Positions 1 to 5,940 of a stretch of DNA of 6,792 nt are shown here, piece by piece. The stretch is taken from NCBI GenBank assembly GCA_000998185.1, contig LCCW01000064.1, positions 1 to 6,792 on the forward strand. The letters run 5' to 3'. The stretch's first letter is position 1, and each line of letters opens with the position of its first letter. Under the pieces are notes generated by a model. It worked only from the letters and a program-made list of their open reading frames with translations. It was not told the origin of the DNA and ran no database searches. The position numbers and the translations under genes were made by a program. This DNA comes from Candidatus Kuenenbacteria bacterium GW2011_GWA2_42_15 (GTDB taxonomy: Bacteria; Patescibacteriota; Patescibacteriia; UBA2196; GWA2-42-15).

Positions 1-899
1 CTACCGCCTGCCTGTCCGGTAGGCAGGGCGAGGCGGGGAAATTGGAAATTGATTTGCGACCAAATAGAGCGCAGTAATTTATATATTAACAAAAGATAAA
101 TAACTAAACCGCCCAAGCCCACTTTTAGGAGTAAATCCAAGTATGCCCATTCAAAAGCGTAAGTGGTGAATTCGCCGCTAGCGCCGGCAGTAGCGGCAGT
201 GACGCGCGGGTCAGCGCTTTTGTAAGTCACGGTGGCGCCAAAGCCGGAACCGATCAGTGGGTGATTGGCAATGACCTGACCAAGCGGTTTCAACATATTC
301 AGGCGAGAATTGCCGGCAGCTCCCACTTGCGTGGCCCGATTGGCGAAAACTTGAGATAAGTCAGCGCTGATTTTCGGCGGAGCATAGGCAATTACGCAAA
401 TAAGCGCGAGTGAAAAAACAAAAATAATAATCGGCTTTAAAAATAGCGCGACCGAATTCTTTATTTTCTCCAATAACGAGTAACGAATAACGAGTAACGA
501 GTAAATTGTTAAAACAAAATAAATAAATAAGCCCGCAACCAAGCCAACCCAAAAAGAGCGGGAAAAGCTAATCATGACCACGCTAAGACAAGCGATGATC
601 ATTGAGTTGTAACCGATAACCCGGAACTTTTTCGTTAGCGGCAAGAGGATAAAGAATCCTAACAAAGCGTAAATTTGAGATTGAATAAATATACGATAGA
701 AATTACCGTTGAACTGTGTGATTTCCCCCACCCTTGTGTCGCGCACCCATTGATAAACTTCAGGCAAAGCCCAGATAAACTGGTGAGAAAATATATAGAG
801 CAAAATCAGGGTTTTAAGAATGAGCCAGATAAGCGCGGCCGAAACCACGCTTTTGAAAACAAACCAAAATCGTCTATCTTGGTGGCCAAGCAAAACCCC
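1..899 (-). CDS. O-antigen ligase/polymerase-like membrane protein, C-terminal part (frameshifted, runs off left edge)
   Basis: Translating the minus strand from 899 down to 1 gives one open frame of about 299 codons with no stop before the window edge. It continues the N-terminal piece at 874-1275, but one frame away. The protein is polytopic. The most telling stretch, around 230-340, reads NSRLNMLKPLGQVIANHPLI followed by GSGFGA, which resembles the conserved Wzy_C core of the O-antigen ligase/polymerase family (an Arg, then hPl.G.Gfg). It is followed by FEWAYLDLLLKVGLGGLVIY, like the last loop and helix of that family. Such proteins act in the cytoplasmic membrane and polymerise or transfer lipid-linked glycans. 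A heptamer repeat array (474-501) is translated within it as an YSLLVIRYSLL segment, and a GC palindrome (7-27) is translated near the edge as LPTGQAGG. Family assignment is good; the exact reaction is unknown. With the N-terminal piece the whole protein exceeds 420 residues. Confidence 0.72.
7..27. repeat. GC-rich palindrome inside a coding frame
   Basis: CCTGCCT at 7-13 pairs perfectly with AGGCAGG at 21-27 around a 7-base loop that is itself partly self-complementary (GTCCGGT). From memory, palindromes of this CCTGCC..GGCAGG type are dispersed in many Parcubacteria genomes; this was not searched. Here it falls within the open frame of the O-antigen ligase-like protein and is read as LPTGQAGG. 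Confidence 0.6.
474..501. repeat. Heptamer tandem repeat, four copies of TAACGAG
   Basis: Four back-to-back 7-base units lie at 474-480, 481-487, 488-494 and 495-501. All read TAACGAG except the second, TAACGAA. The array lies inside the coding frame of the O-antigen ligase-like protein. Because 7 is not a multiple of 3, three units make a 7-residue peptide period, giving YSLL-VIR-YSLL. A change of one unit would break the frame. Confidence 0.85.
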
Positions 900-1275
900 A
901 AGCCACGACCGCTGACAGCCAAAGATAATATTTAAAAAATTTAAACGCTTTGAGCGTCTGCCAGTAATTGGCAAGACCATTTTTAAGAATATTAACGGCT
1001 AGGGCGAGCATCACTACGATAAAAAGCCCCAAGCGAATGGAGATAATGGTGGAACCGTTGGCCAGATTTAAAGAAAAAAGATAACCATACGAACCAATAA
1101 TTAACTCCGCAAAAACAGCAAAAAGACCGTAAGCTAAATTTTTGAGCGAGAGGAAAAGCACCATGACGAGGATAACGAAAAAACAGGCCGTATTAAAAAT
1201 CGGCAGCGCCCAAGCAAAAATAGACAACAGTTCAATTAAGGCAAGAAAGAGAATGGTGGTGCGGAAAAGGGACAT
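874..1275 (-). CDS. O-antigen ligase/polymerase-like membrane protein, N-terminal part (ends at frameshift)
   Basis: This 133-residue ORF starts with ATG at 1275 and ends at a TAG at 874-876. It is almost all membrane helix: roughly residues 5-27, 29-45, 47-68, 77-97 and 115-126. The last residues (GFAWPPR) look out of frame. Shifting frame at the GGGGTTTT run (plus-strand 892-899) lets translation continue as VLLGHQDRRFW and on through a Wzy_C-like domain to the window edge, so this is the front half of one broken gene. No Shine-Dalgarno sequence precedes the start; the upstream bases are a T-rich run and a TNCTAAT repeat array. It lies 160 bases downstream of a glycosyltransferase on the same strand, which fits a surface-glycan locus. 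One extra base in a homopolymer could be a real mutation or an assembly or sequencing error. Confidence 0.72.
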   Translation of the reverse strand: MSLFRTTILFLALIELLSIFAWALPIFNTACFFVILVMVLFLSLKNLAYGLFAVFAELIIGSYGYLFSLNLANGSTIISIRLGLFIVVMLALAVNILKNGLANYWQTLKAFKFFKYYLWLSAVVAWGFAWPPR

Positions 1276-1435
1276 TAAAAAAATTTCTAATTACTAATTC
1301 CTAATTTCTAATAAATCTACGAACATATCAATCAGTTACAAATTTACGAATTCTAACCTTAGCGTGGTATCGCAGGCCGAGCACTCTAGGTAGCTTGTTT
1401 GTATATTCGTAAGAGATTAGTATATTAGTAGATAA
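1276..1435. other. Spacer between glycosyltransferase and O-antigen ligase-like gene
   Basis: This 160-base AT-rich gap holds a heptamer array (1285-1312), the words TTACGAAT at 1345-1352 and ATTCGTAA at 1405-1412 in inverted orientation, and a GC-richer island at about 1356-1395 that does not resemble its surroundings. The 15-mer TTTGTATATTCGTAA at 1398-1412 recurs exactly upstream of dnaB. I see no convincing promoter, terminator or small ORF here, so the two flanking minus-strand genes may share a transcript. Confidence 0.5.
1285..1312. repeat. Heptamer tandem repeat, four copies of TNCTAAT
   Basis: Units TTCTAAT, TACTAAT, TCCTAAT and TTCTAAT follow one another with only the second base varying. 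The array is in the spacer just upstream of the O-antigen ligase-like start at 1275, in the position where a ribosome-binding site would be expected. Its period and copy number match the array at 474-501. Confidence 0.8.
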
Positions 1436-2281
1436 TTATCTTCTCCACAAATCAACCAGCAGCGCGAATAGAATGCTGAATGGCTGAAGCAGCCATAAAA
1501 CAAACCACTGCCATTTTTTGCCGTGCAGCCAAAAATATCGTTGCAGCGAATGATTCCAAACAAGTTGTTTGCGCCAGTCAAGCTGACGGAAACTCATGGC
1601 GCCGTGATGGATAATGGCCGATCCTGGCAGGTAAATTGTTTTGAAACCGGCGTTTTTGGCGCGGCGGCAATAATCCACTTCTTCAAACCAATAAAAATAT
1701 TTTTCGTCCAGAAGCCCGACTTCGTCTATAACCTCGCGCCGCATCATAAAAAAAGCGCCCATCACCTGGTCCACCTCGGACAGCGCGTTATAATCAAAAT
1801 CTTTGGCCAAATAGGAGCGCAAAAACTTTCTAAAAAATCCAAGCTGGCGCAGTTTTAAAAGAATCAATGTTTGAGAAAACCAATCGGGAAAACGACGGAC
1901 AGACCCCTGGAGGCTTTGATCCGGATTTAAAATTTTACAACCGGCTATCCCCCACTCTTGGTGAGTATCCAGCTCGGTTATTACTGCCGGCAAAATATTG
2001 TCAAAAATTTCCGTATCCGGATTTAAAAGTAAAACATAGCGGCCGACCGACCGGCTAATCGCCTGATTGTTGGCCGCGGCAAAACCGAGATTCTTATTAT
2101 TAACAATCAACTCTACCTCCGGAAAGCCATCTTTGACCATCTCCAAGGTGCCGTCAAGCGAATTATTATCAACGACAAAAACCTCAAACTTCAATCCGGA
2201 AGTATGCTCGTGAATTGAGGCCAGGCACTTGCGCAATAAATCCCTGACTCGCCAACTGACAATAATGATTGACAAATCCAT
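1436..2281 (-). CDS. GT2-family glycosyltransferase (rhamnosyltransferase-like)
   Basis: This 281-residue protein has the GT-A fold signatures of family 2. The N-terminal strand LSIIIVSWR (3-11) is followed by VDNNS at 37-41 (nucleotide-sugar binding Asp), NLGFAAANNQA (64-74), and LLLNPDTE at 84-91, whose NPD replaces the DXD metal-binding motif as in WbbL-type enzymes. VMGAFFMMRR (173-182) and FEEVDYCRRA (199-208), which carries the likely catalytic acidic pair, complete the pattern. A hydrophobic stretch near 257-277 suggests C-terminal attachment to the inner membrane. The enzyme probably adds a sugar from a nucleotide donor to a lipid-linked glycan or surface polymer; donor and acceptor cannot be read from sequence. 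The next gene on the strand is an O-antigen ligase-like protein, which supports an envelope-polysaccharide role. There is no clear Shine-Dalgarno sequence before the ATG at 2281. It diverges from dnaB. Confidence 0.9.
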   Translation of the reverse strand: MDLSIIIVSWRVRDLLRKCLASIHEHTSGLKFEVFVVDNNSLDGTLEMVKDGFPEVELIVNNKNLGFAAANNQAISRSVGRYVLLLNPDTEIFDNILPAVITELDTHQEWGIAGCKILNPDQSLQGSVRRFPDWFSQTLILLKLRQLGFFRKFLRSYLAKDFDYNALSEVDQVMGAFFMMRREVIDEVGLLDEKYFYWFEEVDYCRRAKNAGFKTIYLPGSAIIHHGAMSFRQLDWRKQLVWNHSLQRYFWLHGKKWQWFVLWLLQPFSILFALLVDLWRR

Positions 2282-2363
2282 ATTCTTAATGTTAGCAAAA
2301 GCAAGGGATAAAGCAAAGTTAATTAATTTTTAGCTTAAATTAGCAACCAGACCAAATAACGGC

Positions 2364-2372
2364 TGTGGATAA
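2364..2372 (-). promoter_or_regulatory. DnaA box (perfect 9-mer)
   Basis: TGTGGATAA on the plus strand is the exact complement of the consensus DnaA box TTATCCACA. It lies about 195 bases before the dnaB start. Only one perfect box is seen in the spacer; TTATCCCTT near 2308-2316 is a weak match. It may mark DnaA control of dnaB or a DnaA-titrating site. One box does not make an origin. Confidence 0.5.
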
Positions 2373-2402
2373 GAAAGGGTCTAATTTGTGAACAAAAAAG
2401 AC

Positions 2403-2432
2403 TTGCTTTTGGGGACGCTAAAATGGTAAGAT
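2403..2432 (+). promoter_or_regulatory. Possible sigma70 promoter for dnaB-recR
   Basis: TTGCTT (2403-2408) and TAAGAT (2427-2432) are separated by 18 bases and match the -35 and -10 consensus at four and five of six positions. Transcription would start near 2440, giving a leader of about 125 bases that includes the heptamer array and the TTCGTA words. Other weak combinations exist closer to the ATG, so this is tentative. Confidence 0.35.
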
Positions 2433-2442
2433 AAAAGAGCAA

Positions 2443-2472
2443 AAAAGCGATAAGCGAGGTAAGCAGTAAGCA
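2443..2472. repeat. Heptamer-type tandem repeat, A/GTAAGCR units
   Basis: Units AAAAGCG (2443-2449) and ATAAGCG (2450-2456), a two-base interruption, then GTAAGCA (2459-2465) and GTAAGCA (2466-2472). This is again about four 7-base units. It lies in the likely dnaB leader. Confidence 0.6.
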
Positions 2473-2528
2473 GGTTAAATTAATTAAGCAAGTCTAGAAT
2501 TGGCCCTTATGGTTTAAAAATTGTTTTA

Positions 2529-2561
2529 TTTGTATATTCGTAAATAATTTGTAATTCGTAG
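2529..2561. repeat. Pair of TTTGTA..TTCGTA words before dnaB
   Basis: TTTGTATATTCGTAA (2529-2543) and TTTGTAATTCGTAG (2548-2561) are near-copies 19 bases apart, ending five bases before the dnaB ATG. The first is identical over 15 bases to 1398-1412. They occupy the place where a Shine-Dalgarno sequence would normally be. Confidence 0.6.
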
Positions 2562-2566
2562 TTTTT

Positions 2567-4084
2567 ATGAAAGATATTGGCCGCATGCCGCCGCAAAATT
2601 TGGAAGCGGAGCAATCGGTGCTCGGCTCTCTTTTGATTGATAAAAATGCCATTACTAAAATCGCCGACGGACTAATCCCTGAAGAATTTTACAAAGACGG
2701 CCATCGGATTATCTACGAGCATATGCTGGCGCTTTACGAAGACAAGGAGCCGATTGATGTTTTGAGTTTGACCGCCAGGCTTGAAGAAAGAAAATTGTTG
2801 GAGGCGGTCGGCGGCAGAACATATCTGATTGATTTGACCAACGCGGTGCCTACGGCTTCCAATGTGGTTTATTATGCGAGAATCGTCCGGAAAAAAGCCA
2901 CCTTGAGAAAACTAATTGAGACCGCGGCCGACATTGAACAAATGGGTTATGACGAGGGCAGCGAAGTGGACGCTCTTTTGGATCAAGCCGAGAGCAAGCT
3001 GTTTGGCATTTCACAAGGATTTTTGAAACCGGAATTCATCCCCATCAAAAACCTCCTGACGGAAGCTTTTGACAGAATAGACGATCTGCACAAAGAAAAA
3101 GGCAAATTGCGCGGCGTACCAACCGGTTTCAACGATCTGGATAAAAGACTGGCCGGTTTGCAAAAATCAGATTTGATAATTCTCGCGTCCAGACCAAGCG
3201 TTGGCAAAACCAGTTTGGCCTTGGATATAGCGAGACAAGTGGCGGTCAGACAAAAAGTGCCGGTGGCTATTTTTTCTCTGGAAATGAGCAAAGAACAATT
3301 GATTGACCGGATGCTCTGCGCCCAGGCCGGCGCCAGTTTGTGGAAATTGCGCACGGGCAATTTGTCCGACCGTGAAACTTACGGCACGGAATCTGATTTT
3401 TCCAAAATCGGTCATGCCATGGGCACGCTTTCCGAAGCGGCGATTTTCATTGACGACACGCCAATGGCCAATGTGATGGAAATCCGCACCAAGGCCAGAA
3501 GGCTGCAATCAGAACACGGACTCGGGTTGATTGTGCTTGATTATTTGCAATTAATGGAGGGCCGGTACGGCACGAGTAACCCGGACAACCGCGTGCAAGT
3601 GGTTTCGGAAATATCGCGCGGGCTAAAATCCATCGCGAGAGAGTTGAATGTGCCTCTGATGGCTTTATCGCAGCTTTCAAGACAGGTGGAATCAAGACCA
3701 ATGGCTATTCCAAAATTGGCGGATCTGCGCGAAAGCGGCTCAATTGAGCAGGATGCCGATGTGGTAATGTTTATTTACCGAGAGGAAATGTATAAAAAAG
3801 AAACCAGCCGGCCGCACATTGCCGATATTTTGATTCAAAAACACCGCAACGGGCCAACCGGCACAGTGTCGTTGTTTTTTGACGAGGAAACGGTCAGAGA
3901 AAAAGTTGAAGCTGAAAATCATGGAGTAAAAATTGTAATGAGCGGCAATCAAGAGGTTTTGCAAGTGGAAATTAATCCAGCGCTAAGCCGCGAGGAACAA
4001 GAAAAATATTTGAAAGAAACTTTTAATGAGGCAATAAAAAAAGTGCAACATTTAATGGCGGAAAAAATGATGGCGCTGCAATAG
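2567..4084 (+). CDS. dnaB: Replicative DNA helicase DnaB
   Basis: This hexameric helicase unwinds DNA at the replication fork and recruits primase. The N-terminal domain opens with the family signature PPQNLEAEQSVLGSLL (8-23), and a linker near 150-185 leads to the RecA-like motor. The motor carries Walker A ASRPSVGKTS (207-216), the FSLEMS motif with the catalytic Glu (236-241), Walker B LIVLDYLQLM (321-330), SQLSRQVE (368-375), LRESGSIEQDADVV (387-400) and the arginine-finger region KHRNGPTG (425-432). No intein interrupts it. At 505 residues it is somewhat longer than E. coli DnaB (471), because about 60 charged residues follow the usual FFDEETVR end. The ATG at 2567 is preferred because it leaves a short lead before PPQN; an in-frame ATG at 2585 is possible. 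Neither has a Shine-Dalgarno sequence. recR follows three bases after the TAG. Confidence 0.97.
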   Translation: MKDIGRMPPQNLEAEQSVLGSLLIDKNAITKIADGLIPEEFYKDGHRIIYEHMLALYEDKEPIDVLSLTARLEERKLLEAVGGRTYLIDLTNAVPTASNVVYYARIVRKKATLRKLIETAADIEQMGYDEGSEVDALLDQAESKLFGISQGFLKPEFIPIKNLLTEAFDRIDDLHKEKGKLRGVPTGFNDLDKRLAGLQKSDLIILASRPSVGKTSLALDIARQVAVRQKVPVAIFSLEMSKEQLIDRMLCAQAGASLWKLRTGNLSDRETYGTESDFSKIGHAMGTLSEAAIFIDDTPMANVMEIRTKARRLQSEHGLGLIVLDYLQLMEGRYGTSNPDNRVQVVSEISRGLKSIARELNVPLMALSQLSRQVESRPMAIPKLADLRESGSIEQDADVVMFIYREEMYKKETSRPHIADILIQKHRNGPTGTVSLFFDEETVREKVEAENHGVKIVMSGNQEVLQVEINPALSREEQEKYLKETFNEAIKKVQHLMAEKMMALQ

Positions 4085-4087
4085 GTT

Positions 4088-4693
4088 ATGAATTATCCCG
4101 ACCCCATAAAAAATCTGATAGACAATTTTGCTTCTTTGCCTGGCATTGGCCAAAAAACCGCGGAGCGACTGGTTTTTTATTTGCTTAAAAAAGGCGAGCA
4201 AGAAAAGATGATTGAATTCGGGCGGGTACTGGCAAATATCAAAAAAATAACGCCGCCCTGTCCTGAATGCGGCAATGTGAGCGAGAACGGAAGATGCAAT
4301 ATTTGTTCGGATCGCAAACGCGACAAAACGACACTGTGCATAGTGGCCGAGGCGCAAGACATTTTTTATCTGGATAAAACCGGGGTTTATAACGGAATTT
4401 ATCATGTGCTCGGCGGACTGCTTTCAACGGCCGATGGGATAACCATAAAGGATATCAATACGGAAAAAATTATGGGACGGATTTTGCGCCAGCATGTCAG
4501 GGAAGTCGTAATGGGTATTAATCCGACGGTTGAGGGCGAATCAACCATAATTTATCTGAAAAAAACTTTACGGGAAAAGTTTCCTAAAATAAAAATCACC
4601 CGCTTGTCGCGGGGTTTGCCCATGGGCGGGGATTTGGAATACGCGGATGAAATCACGCTCTCCAGCGCGATTAAGAACAGAAGTGAAATTTAA
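4088..4693 (+). CDS. recR: Recombination mediator protein RecR
   Basis: RecR works with RecO, and often RecF, to load RecA on gapped single-stranded DNA. All family parts are present in 201 residues, the normal length. They are a helix-hairpin-helix LPGIGQKTAERLVFYLL (17-33), a four-cysteine zinc finger (Cys58, Cys61, Cys70, Cys73), and a Toprim domain starting at LCIVAEAQD (83-91) with its acidic Glu88. The highly conserved YHVLGG (105-110), NPTVEGE (145-151) and RGLPMGGDLEYADE (175-188) follow. It starts three bases after the dnaB stop with only a weak AGG upstream, so translational coupling to dnaB is likely. Its TAA (4691-4693) overlaps the stop codon of the opposing coiled-coil gene, leaving no room for an intervening terminator. 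Confidence 0.97.
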   Translation: MNYPDPIKNLIDNFASLPGIGQKTAERLVFYLLKKGEQEKMIEFGRVLANIKKITPPCPECGNVSENGRCNICSDRKRDKTTLCIVAEAQDIFYLDKTGVYNGIYHVLGGLLSTADGITIKDINTEKIMGRILRQHVREVVMGINPTVEGESTIIYLKKTLREKFPKIKITRLSRGLPMGGDLEYADEITLSSAIKNRSEI

Positions 4694-5511
4694 GCGGCTT
4701 TGGCTTCCGGCCACTCTAGCTTGGTCGCTTGCTCAATAATTTCCGCTTCTCCCAGATGATCTTTTTCCGCCATTATGCGGTGCAGCATAATTGCCTTGCG
4801 CGCCAATTCTTCTTCAGCTCGGTGGTGTAAATCTTTCTGCTCCTCAAATTTAACACCTTTTGCATCTTGGTCCGATGAAAGCTCTCTTTTTAATAATCGC
4901 CCGTAATCGTTGATTACGCTCGCGCGAACGCGCGGATCGTTATTTCTCGCGTAAATTATCGCCAGTTTAGTCTTGGTTATTTCTTTACGCCGAGTCTCCT
5001 GAATGTTGGCAATTATATCCTGAACTGCCACGCGCTTGTCTTTATTTAAAGCACCGAGCCGATGTTGGCGGATAAGAGACGCCGAGGCGCGGCTACTTTT
5101 GATGTCTGGATTGCGCGGCCTACTTTTATCTAAAATTTCCTCAGAAAATTCATTCACATGATAAGCTTTCTCTAGTTTGTCTTTTTCCTCCCGCCAAAGT
5201 TCTTTCAGCTGATCGGCATCTTCTCCTTTTCTTTTTGAGTTAATCATTGTCTGATAGGCACTTTCTACATTATCCTGCTGTGCAAGATAGCCGGCAAGGT
5301 CTTCCAATAGTTCTGGCTTTTGTTTGCTTAAAACTTGCTCAATCTCCAATAATTCGTCTTCTGTTTCCACGGTTTCCGCTTTTTTTAAATGCGATCGCAA
5401 ATCCCGCAGTTCATCTTTCTGCTTCTTTTTAAACGCCAGTAAGTCTTGTTCGGATTTTGACAGTTCATCTTTGGTAATTTGTAAATCCTCAAAACTACGG
5501 AATATGCGCAT
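4690..5511 (-). CDS. Charged coiled-coil protein of unknown function
   Basis: I do not recognise this 273-residue protein. It is soluble-looking, with no signal peptide, no membrane segment and no cysteine. It is very rich in Lys, Glu, Asp, Leu and Arg. Helical heptad-like runs are likely around residues 8-70, 98-118, 160-185 and 205-260; a more basic, less regular part (about 128-160, RPRNPDIKSSRASASLIRQH) lies between. The NNDPRVRASVINDYGRLLKRE segment (190-210) resembles a short helical-repeat turn, but I cannot name a domain. It follows rplU, separated by a hairpin at 5525-5547, in the place where many bacteria carry rpmA. The ATG at 5511 has no Shine-Dalgarno sequence. The long open frame and normal composition make it a real gene; the function is open. 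Confidence 0.75.
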   Translation of the reverse strand: MRIFRSFEDLQITKDELSKSEQDLLAFKKKQKDELRDLRSHLKKAETVETEDELLEIEQVLSKQKPELLEDLAGYLAQQDNVESAYQTMINSKRKGEDADQLKELWREEKDKLEKAYHVNEFSEEILDKSRPRNPDIKSSRASASLIRQHRLGALNKDKRVAVQDIIANIQETRRKEITKTKLAIIYARNNDPRVRASVINDYGRLLKRELSSDQDAKGVKFEEQKDLHHRAEEELARKAIMLHRIMAEKDHLGEAEIIEQATKLEWPEAKAA

Positions 5512-5524
5512 AAGATAAAATTTA

Positions 5525-5547
5525 AATCCGGCCGTAAAGACCGGATT
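5525..5547 (-). terminator. Hairpin between rplU and the coiled-coil gene
   Basis: On the minus strand AATCCGG (5547-5541) pairs perfectly with CCGGATT (5531-5525) around a nine-base loop, followed by TTAAATTTT. It begins four bases after the rplU stop codon. The T-run is interrupted, so it may be a partial terminator or an RNA-processing hairpin that sets unequal expression of the two genes. Confidence 0.5.
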
Positions 5548-5551
5548 GTGT

Positions 5552-5866
5552 TTAGCTGATTGAAGTTATTTCTAATTTTGTAAATGGCTGTCTGTGGCCG
5601 TAGACTTTATGATAGCGCGTTTTATTTTTGTAATGCACCACGCGAATTTTCTTGGCCCGGCCTTGTTCCAAAACTTTAGCCTTAACTTTGGCTGGTAAAA
5701 CCGGCTGGCCGATGGCTACATCAGAACCGTCTTCATTGGCCAAAAGCAAGGTTTCCAAATCAAGCTCGTCGCCGGCATTGGCCTTGAGTTTTTCCACTTT
5801 CAAAATATCTTTTTCTTTGACAACATATTGCTTGCCGCCAGTCTTGATAATTGCAATTTTTAGCAT
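5552..5866 (-). CDS. rplU: 50S ribosomal protein L21
   Basis: L21 binds 23S rRNA in the large subunit. The 104-residue length is normal for the family. The N-terminal AIIKTGGKQYVVKEKD (5-20), the middle IGQPVLPAKVKAKVLEQGRA (52-71), and the C-terminal signature KIRVVHYKNKTRYHKVYGHR (73-92) followed by QPFTKLEI are diagnostic. The ATG at 5866 is the only sensible start, since it gives two or three residues before the conserved AIIKTGG. It has no Shine-Dalgarno sequence and a short leader of about 21 bases from a strong promoter. The usual downstream partner rpmA (L27) is absent here; a coiled-coil protein follows after a hairpin. Confidence 0.96.
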   Translation of the reverse strand: MLKIAIIKTGGKQYVVKEKDILKVEKLKANAGDELDLETLLLANEDGSDVAIGQPVLPAKVKAKVLEQGRAKKIRVVHYKNKTRYHKVYGHRQPFTKLEITSIS

Positions 5867-5893
5867 ACTGTGATTAGATTAAGGATATTAAGA

Positions 5894-5922
5894 AGTATAG
5901 GAAAAATTGTAATTCTTGTCAA
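5894..5922 (-). promoter_or_regulatory. Strong sigma70 promoter for rplU
   Basis: On the minus strand a perfect -35 TTGACA (5922-5917), a 17-base AT-rich spacer and a -10 TATACT (5899-5894) match the consensus at eleven of twelve positions. The predicted start near 5887 leaves about 21 leader bases before the rplU ATG. The -35 lies four bases from the Shine-Dalgarno sequence of the divergent small ORF, so the plus-strand transcript must begin at or inside this promoter or farther upstream. Confidence 0.8.
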
Positions 5923-5940
5923 ACGAAAGGAGGCCTACCT

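Larger units (their letters stand above)
2282..2566. other. Divergent spacer upstream of dnaB
   Basis: This 285-base AT-rich region between the divergent glycosyltransferase and dnaB contains a perfect DnaA box (2364-2372), a possible promoter toward dnaB (2403-2432), a heptamer-type array (2443-2472), two TTAATTAA words, and a pair of related words at 2529-2543 and 2548-2561. No ORF or RNA gene is apparent. A weak minus-strand promoter (TTGGTC, 17 bases, TAAAAA, near 2330-2355) could serve the glycosyltransferase. Confidence 0.55.

Noticed and set aside
892..899. GGGTTTT run as a programmed -1 frameshift site
   Set aside because: The zero-frame phasing G GGT TTT does fit a slippery heptamer, but a -1 slip leads to a TGA after about 30 codons. 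The continuing protein lies in the other (+1) frame, so a programmed -1 shift does not explain it.
675..935. 86-codon plus-strand ORF
   Set aside because: It is antisense to the ligase-like gene, which has clear membrane-protein and Wzy_C-like content; the plus product is low-complexity and basic with no ribosome-binding site.
474..1312. CRISPR array
   Set aside because: The repeats are contiguous 7-base units without spacers and there are no cas genes.
1523..2058. Two plus-strand ORFs (1523-1858 and 1867-2058)
   Set aside because: They are mirror frames of the glycosyltransferase, with no ribosome-binding site and no recognisable motif.
2282..2566. Chromosomal origin of replication
   Set aside because: Only one perfect DnaA box is present and dnaA is not nearby; this is kept as a regulatory-site observation only.
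2983..3964. Several minus-strand ORFs inside dnaB
   Set aside because: They are shadows of the strongly conserved dnaB frame.
5652..5873. 73-codon plus-strand ORF over rplU
   Set aside because: It is antisense to a certain ribosomal protein gene and has no motif.
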